A DNA stretch of 10,595 bases from Acidimicrobiales bacterium (lineage in GTDB: Bacteria > Actinomycetota > Acidimicrobiia > Acidimicrobiales > Poriferisodaliceae). Positions 6,161 through 10,595 of this stretch are shown in pieces. The position numbers and the translations under genes are program-made. A model generated the notes under the pieces. It ran no database searches. It was not told the origin of the DNA and saw nothing but the letters and a program-made list of their open reading frames with translations. The stretch is taken from assembly GCA_020631315.1 (NCBI GenBank), contig JAHDHM010000091.1, positions 1-10,595 on the forward strand, given 5' to 3'. Within the stretch, counting starts at the first letter, position 1. Each line of letters begins with the position of its first letter.

Positions 6161-7484
6161 ATGCGAGTTCTGGTGATCGGCGCAGGCGAGGTCGGTTCCT
6201 ACGTGGCCGGTCGCCTGAGCCGCGAAGGCAACGACGTCGTGGTCGTCGACCGGTCGCGACGTCGGCTGCGCGAGATCGACGAGTCGATCGACGTGATGAC
6301 GGTGCTCGGTTCGGGCAGCAGTCCCAAGGTCCTGGAAGAGGCCGGGGTCGAGCGCGCCGATCTGATGGTCGCGCTCACCGACGACGACGAGGTCAACCTG
6401 CTCGCCTGCATGCAGGCACGAGCTGCGGGTGTGGCCCGCACCGTCGCCCGCCTCGAGGACGGCGATCTCCGTGGCCGACCCGGACTCGAGGTTCGCTCCA
6501 CCATGGGTGTCGACCTCGTCATCGACCCCGACGAGGAGATCGCCGGCGAGATCCTCGACCTGCTCGGCTACCAGGGCGCGTCCGACGTCCACGAGATGGC
6601 GTCGGGCGAGGTGTTGCTCATCGGCACCCGTCGTGGGGCGGCGGGTCTCGGACATCGGCCGCGAGTACGGGCCGAATTGGGACTTCATCTTCGGCACGCT
6701 CACCCGCGAGGGCAGCACCGTCGTCATGCGACAGGACCACGTCCTGGCCGAGCAGGACCTGCTGCGTGTGGTCAGTAAACGACGCGGCAAGTCCGAGCTC
6801 ATGGAACTGCTCGGCCTGAAGCGCAACAAGCTGCGCAAGGTCATGCTGCTCGGCGGAGGTCGGACGGCCGAGATCCTCGCGTCCCGACTCGGGGCCAAGG
6901 GCGTCGAGGTCGTGATCGTCGACCGCGACGTCGAACGCTGCCAGGAACTCTCGGAGAGCCTGCCGGGCGCACTCGTGCTGCACGGCGACATCACCGAGGT
7001 CGACCTGCTGCTCGAGGAGAACATCGGTTCGTTCGACAGCGTCGTCGCGCTCACCGGCGAGGACGACGCCAACATCCTCGCCTGTCTGTTCGCCAAGGCC
7101 GAGGGTGCCGCCGAGACCATCGCCGTCGTGCACCGCCTCGGACTGTTGTCGCTGCTCGACCAGGTCGGCATCGATGCAGCCCTGTCGCCACGCACCGCTT
7201 CGGCGAACAGCGTGCTGCGTTTCGTCCGCGGCGACGTCGCCCAGGTGGCGACGTTCTTGGACGGTGAGGTCGAGGTCATCGAGTTCGAGGTGCAGCCGGG
7301 CACCCGTGCCTGCGACGCGACCGTCGCCGACCTGCACCTGCCCAACGACGTGCTCGTCGCGGCCATCGTCCGCGACGGCAAGGCCGAGATCGCCCGTGGG
7401 CGCTCGACGCTGCGAGTGCGTGACCACGTCATCGTGTTCGCGCTGCCGCACATGGTGGACAAGGTCCACGAAGCGTTCGGCTGA
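6161..7484 (+). CDS. trkA: TrkA potassium-uptake regulatory protein, interrupted by an apparent +1 frameshift
   Basis: Cytoplasmic NAD(H)-binding gating subunit of Trk K+ uptake. The gene reads in one frame from the ATG at 6161 to about 6629, then the next forward frame to the TGA at 7482-7484. Dropping one base joins the halves into 440 residues, a normal TrkA length, with two RCK repeats. RCK1 has 'GAGEVG' (7-12) and acidic D30 after the second strand. RCK2 has 'GGGRTA' (231-236) and D254; its third glycine is replaced by Ala, so it may bind nucleotide less well. Each Rossmann domain is followed by a small RCK_C domain (about 140-205 and 365-430). Uncorrected, the first frame ends at TAA 6776-6778 and gives a 205-residue protein holding only RCK1 intact. 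The ATG at 6161 has no Shine-Dalgarno. trkH1 follows 14 bp downstream. Sequencing error, true mutation and recoding are all possible, in that order of likelihood. Confidence 0.9.
6627..6638 (+). other. Frameshift site within trkA
   Basis: The interval CCCGTCGTGGGG contains the CCC (6627-6629) and GGGG (6635-6638) runs. One extra base in either joins the two frames. Removing a C gives 'LIGTVVGRRVSDIG'; removing a G gives 'LIGTRRGRRVSDIG'. The first looks more like RCK_C entry sequences, which is my judgement rather than an alignment. Confidence 0.75.
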
Positions 7485-7498
7485 CGGAGACCTGAGGC

Positions 7499-9055
7499 GT
7501 GATCACCGACACGCTGTGGGAGCGATGGCTGGCGCCGGTCTACCGGCGCATGGTCTTCGCGATGCACAGCGGCCGTCGTGAGTCCGGGCCGGCGGTCACC
7601 GCCGGTGCCGTGCTGGCAGCAGGGGGCGCGGCGGTCGCCCCGGCGGCACTGATCGATCTCGTCATGGGTGGCGGCCACCCGGTCGCCCTCGGGCTCGCCT
7701 CCGCAGTCCTCGTGGCCGTCGGTCTGCCGTTGTGCCTGTGGTTCCGGCTGCCACGGCGGTTCTCGACCGAGGAGCTCTACGGTTCGCTCGTCGTCGGTGC
7801 AGCAGCGATGCTGACAGCCGGTGCCGGAGTCCACATGGCGACCGGCGCCGTCGACGGCTGGTTCGAGGCGCTCATCGAGTCGACCGCCGGCGTCAGTACG
7901 ACCGCTGCGTCGGTGATCGACGACCCGTCGTCGTTGTCGCGGGGCGAGCATCTGTTCCGGGCCATGCTGCAGTGGGGGTCCGGCGCGGTGGGACTCATCG
8001 CGATCGTGCGGGTGCTGCCTCGCCTCGGTATCGGTGGCCTCGACGCCGACGGCGGTGTTGCCACCCGTGCGGCGAGCCGGCTGTCGCCGACGACGGGCGG
8101 CAACCTCCGTCGACTCTCGTTCCTCTATGCCGCCTTCACGCTGCTGATCGCGCTCGGGTACCTCGTCGCCGGCATGCCGATCTTCGAGGCGGCGAACCAC
8201 GGCCTCACCGTGGCCTCGACCGGAGGGTGGTCGACGCGCTCTGGTTCGATCGGTGCCTTCGACTCTGCAGCGATCGAGTGGGTGTCGGTCGCGGCCATGG
8301 CGACCGCCGGCGTGAGTCTGCCGTTCGTGTTCCGCCTGATGCGCACCGGCGATGTCGGGATCCTGTGGCGGGCCATCGAGTTCCGCACCTACGTGGCGCT
8401 CGTCGTCGGAGCATGGGCGGTGCTGTTCGTGTCGGCCGAGGACTGGACCTGGGACGGCCTCCGTGCCGCCGGTTTCGCGGCGACCTCTGCAGCGTCGACC
8501 ACCGGGTTGCTGGCCGACGATCCGGCGGTCTTCGGCGGGACCGGTCTGGCGTTGCTGGTGACCGTCGCCGCGATCGGTGGCATGGCGGCGTCGCTCACCG
8601 GTGGTGTGCGTCTGGCGAGGGTGCTCGTCGTCCTGAGTGTGATGCGACGCGAGCTGCGCCGTCAGCTGCACCAGAACTCCGTGCTCCAGGTCTGGGTCGG
8701 CAAGTCGACCGTCGGCGACGAGGTGGTGGCCAGGATCCTCGGCGAGATCGTGCTGAACCTCTTCGTCGCCGCCGTCGGGTACCTGACGTTCGCCGCGTTC
8801 GGCGACGACGTGTTCTCGGCCATCGGTGCCACGCTCTCGCTGTTGGCGACTGCCGGCCCCGCGTACGGCTCGGCTGATCCGTTCTCGGCGTTGACCGCTC
8901 TGGAGCCGGTCGGGCAGGCCGCAGCCATCGTGTTGATGCTGCTCGGACGGGTGTCGGTGTTGCCGGTGCTGGCCGCGGTCGCGGTCGTCACCAAACCGAT
9001 GCGTGTTCGCGGGCGGATCGCCGTCTCCACCGTCATCGGGCGGAACCGCTCATGA
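7499..9055 (+). CDS. TrkH/KtrB-family K+ transporter subunit with atypical selectivity filter
   Basis: A 518-residue integral membrane protein with the four M1-P-M2 repeats of the TrkH superfamily. Aligned with the neighbour TrkH2, its pore loops read 'STTA' (133-136, filter Gly replaced by A136), 'STGG' (240-243, intact), 'STTG' (333-336, intact) and 'LATAGP' (449-454, where A450 replaces the Gly of TGNIGP). The gating-loop region is 'GGMAASLTGG' (360-369). R484 in 'LLGRVSVLP' keeps the conserved final-helix Arg. The family normally needs a glycine in each filter segment, so K+ selectivity or conduction may be altered. The start is GTG at 7499 with GGAG 9 nt upstream, 14 bp after trkA. It overlaps the next gene by ATGA. 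The family is clear; the transport role is uncertain, and a regulatory partner of TrkH2 or a Na+-permeable channel are alternatives. Confidence 0.9.
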   Translation: MITDTLWERWLAPVYRRMVFAMHSGRRESGPAVTAGAVLAAGGAAVAPAALIDLVMGGGHPVALGLASAVLVAVGLPLCLWFRLPRRFSTEELYGSLVVGAAAMLTAGAGVHMATGAVDGWFEALIESTAGVSTTAASVIDDPSSLSRGEHLFRAMLQWGSGAVGLIAIVRVLPRLGIGGLDADGGVATRAASRLSPTTGGNLRRLSFLYAAFTLLIALGYLVAGMPIFEAANHGLTVASTGGWSTRSGSIGAFDSAAIEWVSVAAMATAGVSLPFVFRLMRTGDVGILWRAIEFRTYVALVVGAWAVLFVSAEDWTWDGLRAAGFAATSAASTTGLLADDPAVFGGTGLALLVTVAAIGGMAASLTGGVRLARVLVVLSVMRRELRRQLHQNSVLQVWVGKSTVGDEVVARILGEIVLNLFVAAVGYLTFAAFGDDVFSAIGATLSLLATAGPAYGSADPFSALTALEPVGQAAAIVLMLLGRVSVLPVLAAVAVVTKPMRVRGRIAVSTVIGRNRS

Positions 9056-10587
9056 GTCGCGACGACGTCTTCGACGGCCCGTCGGGGCCGCTGCGCGCAC
9101 GGGTCGAGAGCGCCACCGTGCACATCACCGGCATCGCGCTCGCCATCGTCGCGATCGGCATGGCGATCAGTGGTGTCGTCGGCGCGATCGACGGCGGCGA
9201 CGATCGCTGGACCGACGTGCGAGCCATGCTCGGTGCCGCCGCGGTCACCGGTGTCGCGGGCGCTGCGATGTGGTGGGTCAGTCGCGTCCCGAAGGTCCAG
9301 CGCACCGCGGTGGCCTTCTCTGCGGTCGCGTGGTCGTGGGTCACCGTGTCACTGTTCGGTGCCCTGCCGTTCCTCTTCGCCGGCACGTTCGACTGGTCGC
9401 ACGTCGACGACGCCATCTTCGAGTCGGTGTCCGGCTTCACCTGCACCGGCTCGACCGTGATCCTCGACCTCGAGTCGGTGCCGAAGGGCGTGCGCTTCTT
9501 CCGGCAGATGTCGCAGTGGTTCGGCGGGATGGGGCTCATCGTCCTCGCAGTCGCGATCCTCCCGGCACTCAAGGTCGGTGGCCTCGAACTCATCGCCGCA
9601 GAGGCGCCCGGGCCCACCCCCGACCGTCTGACACCCCAGGTGCGCGAGACGGCCAAGCGGTTGTGGCTGCTCTACGGCGGCATCACGCTGCTGCTGACCG
9701 TCGCCCTCATCGTCATCGGTCGCATGGACCTCTACGACGCGGTGTCGCACGCGTTCACCACGGCGTCGACCGGTGGCTTCAGCCCCTACGGCGCCTCAGC
9801 CGGCCACTTCGACAGCGTGGCCGTCGAGATGGTGCTGACCGTCGGCATGTTCGTCTGCGGCGCCAGCTTCGCCTGGCACTGGCAGGCGGTCCGAGGGAAC
9901 CCCGGCGTCTATGCCCGCAGCAGCGAGTTCCGGTTGTACGTCATGGCGTTCGCCGTGGTGATCGCCGGCCTCGTGGTCTTCACCGCCGACCTCGACGTCA
10001 CCTCGGGACAGCGGGCGCGAGACGCCGTGTTCAACGCCGCGACGATCGTCACCAGCACCGGTTTCGGCACCGCCGACTTCACCCTCTGGGCACCGGCCGC
10101 GCAGGTGCTGCTGTTGTTGTTCATGATCCCGGCCGGCACCACGGGCTCGACCTCGGGTGGCCTGAAGCTGCTCCGAGTGCAGGTCGCCGCCAAGTTCGCC
10201 GCACGCGAAGTGACCCGTGCCCGACACCCGCGGGCGGTGCGCTCGGTCCGGCTCGGCCAGGCCGTCGTGGCCCCCGACGTCGTGTTCCGAACGCTCGGCT
10301 TCGTGATGCTCTACATGACCGCGATGCTCGTCGGCGGCGGACTCGTCACCGCACTGGGCGCCGACCCCGTCACGGGCTTCTCCGCTGCCGTGTCGGCCAC
10401 CGGCAACATCGGCCCCGGTCTCGGTGAGGTGGGACCCGCCGCGACGTTCCAGGAGCTCCCACGAGCGTCACGCCCGATCCTCATGGGGCGGATGCTGTTC
10501 GGCCGCCTCGAGGTGTTCCCGATGGTCATCGCCGTCGCCACGCTGGCGGCACGCTTCCGCCCACGAGCACTCCTCGGCCGGAGCTGA
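9052..10587 (+). CDS. trkH: TrkH-family potassium uptake protein, canonical pore
   Basis: A 511-residue membrane subunit of the Trk K+ uptake system, expected to dimerise and to be gated by a TrkA ring on its cytoplasmic face. All four pore loops carry the filter glycine: 'TCTG' (130-133, Cys at a position usually Thr), 'STGGF' (239-243), 'TSTGF' (334-338) and 'TGNIGPG' (450-456). 'QWFGGMGL' (155-162) is the typical segment after the first pore. The Gly/Ser/Thr-rich intramembrane gating loop is 'AGTTGSTSGG' (361-370), and 'FGRLEVFP' (483-490) carries the conserved gating Arg R485. Its ATG lies inside the stop of the preceding gene (ATGA), so translation is probably coupled. The stop TGA is at 10585-10587; only 8 bases follow, and the downstream neighbour is not visible. 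Confidence 0.95.
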   Translation: MSRDDVFDGPSGPLRARVESATVHITGIALAIVAIGMAISGVVGAIDGGDDRWTDVRAMLGAAAVTGVAGAAMWWVSRVPKVQRTAVAFSAVAWSWVTVSLFGALPFLFAGTFDWSHVDDAIFESVSGFTCTGSTVILDLESVPKGVRFFRQMSQWFGGMGLIVLAVAILPALKVGGLELIAAEAPGPTPDRLTPQVRETAKRLWLLYGGITLLLTVALIVIGRMDLYDAVSHAFTTASTGGFSPYGASAGHFDSVAVEMVLTVGMFVCGASFAWHWQAVRGNPGVYARSSEFRLYVMAFAVVIAGLVVFTADLDVTSGQRARDAVFNAATIVTSTGFGTADFTLWAPAAQVLLLLFMIPAGTTGSTSGGLKLLRVQVAAKFAAREVTRARHPRAVRSVRLGQAVVAPDVVFRTLGFVMLYMTAMLVGGGLVTALGADPVTGFSAAVSATGNIGPGLGEVGPAATFQELPRASRPILMGRMLFGRLEVFPMVIAVATLAARFRPRALLGRS

Positions 10588-10595
10588 CCTCACCC

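Noticed and set aside
5858..8671. 937-residue open frame on the minus strand
   Set aside because: It is antisense to pfkA, trkA and trkH1, has very low-complexity Arg/Ser/Gln/His-rich sequence and no recognisable family.

Overview
The window is high-GC DNA, densely coding, with near-leaderless starts behind TAnnnT -10 boxes and a phosphofructokinase of the actinobacterial G104/K124 type. This points to an actinomycete. The fused copper monooxygenase and the protein composition suggest Acidimicrobiia (Ilumatobacter-like), but that placement is an inference. No mobile element, CRISPR array, tRNA or rRNA was seen.

Left half, minus strand (read right to left from about 4943 to 1): glpK (glycerol kinase) is followed after 10 bp by a 702-residue anchored exported protein. 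It joins a YceI lipid-binding domain, a single c-type heme domain and a complete PHM/DBH-type dicopper monooxygenase. After 89 bp comes an integral-membrane acyltransferase (acyltransferase-3/OafA type) that runs off the left edge. The glpK stop overlaps the ribosome binding site of the monooxygenase gene, so those two are probably translationally coupled. The acyltransferase probably belongs to the same transcript, since no promoter-like box is visible before it.

Centre: a 115-bp divergent region separates glpK (minus) from pfkA (plus). It holds a candidate -10 box for each direction. The glpK start looks leaderless. The pfkA mRNA would have a leader with three possible hairpins and a good Shine-Dalgarno. 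A hairpin after pfkA may end its transcript.

Right half, plus strand: a potassium-uptake operon, trkA - trkH1 - trkH2. trkA (two RCK repeats, cytoplasmic NAD-binding regulator) is interrupted by an apparent one-base insertion near 6627-6638; correcting it gives a normal 440-residue protein. The two TrkH-type membrane subunits overlap by ATGA. TrkH2 has all four filter glycines, while TrkH1 has alanine at two of the four positions (first and fourth pore loops).

The most interesting items are the YceI-heme-dicopper fusion encoded directly behind glycerol kinase, and the tandem TrkH pair with one degenerate pore. The trkA frameshift needs checking before it is given biological meaning.
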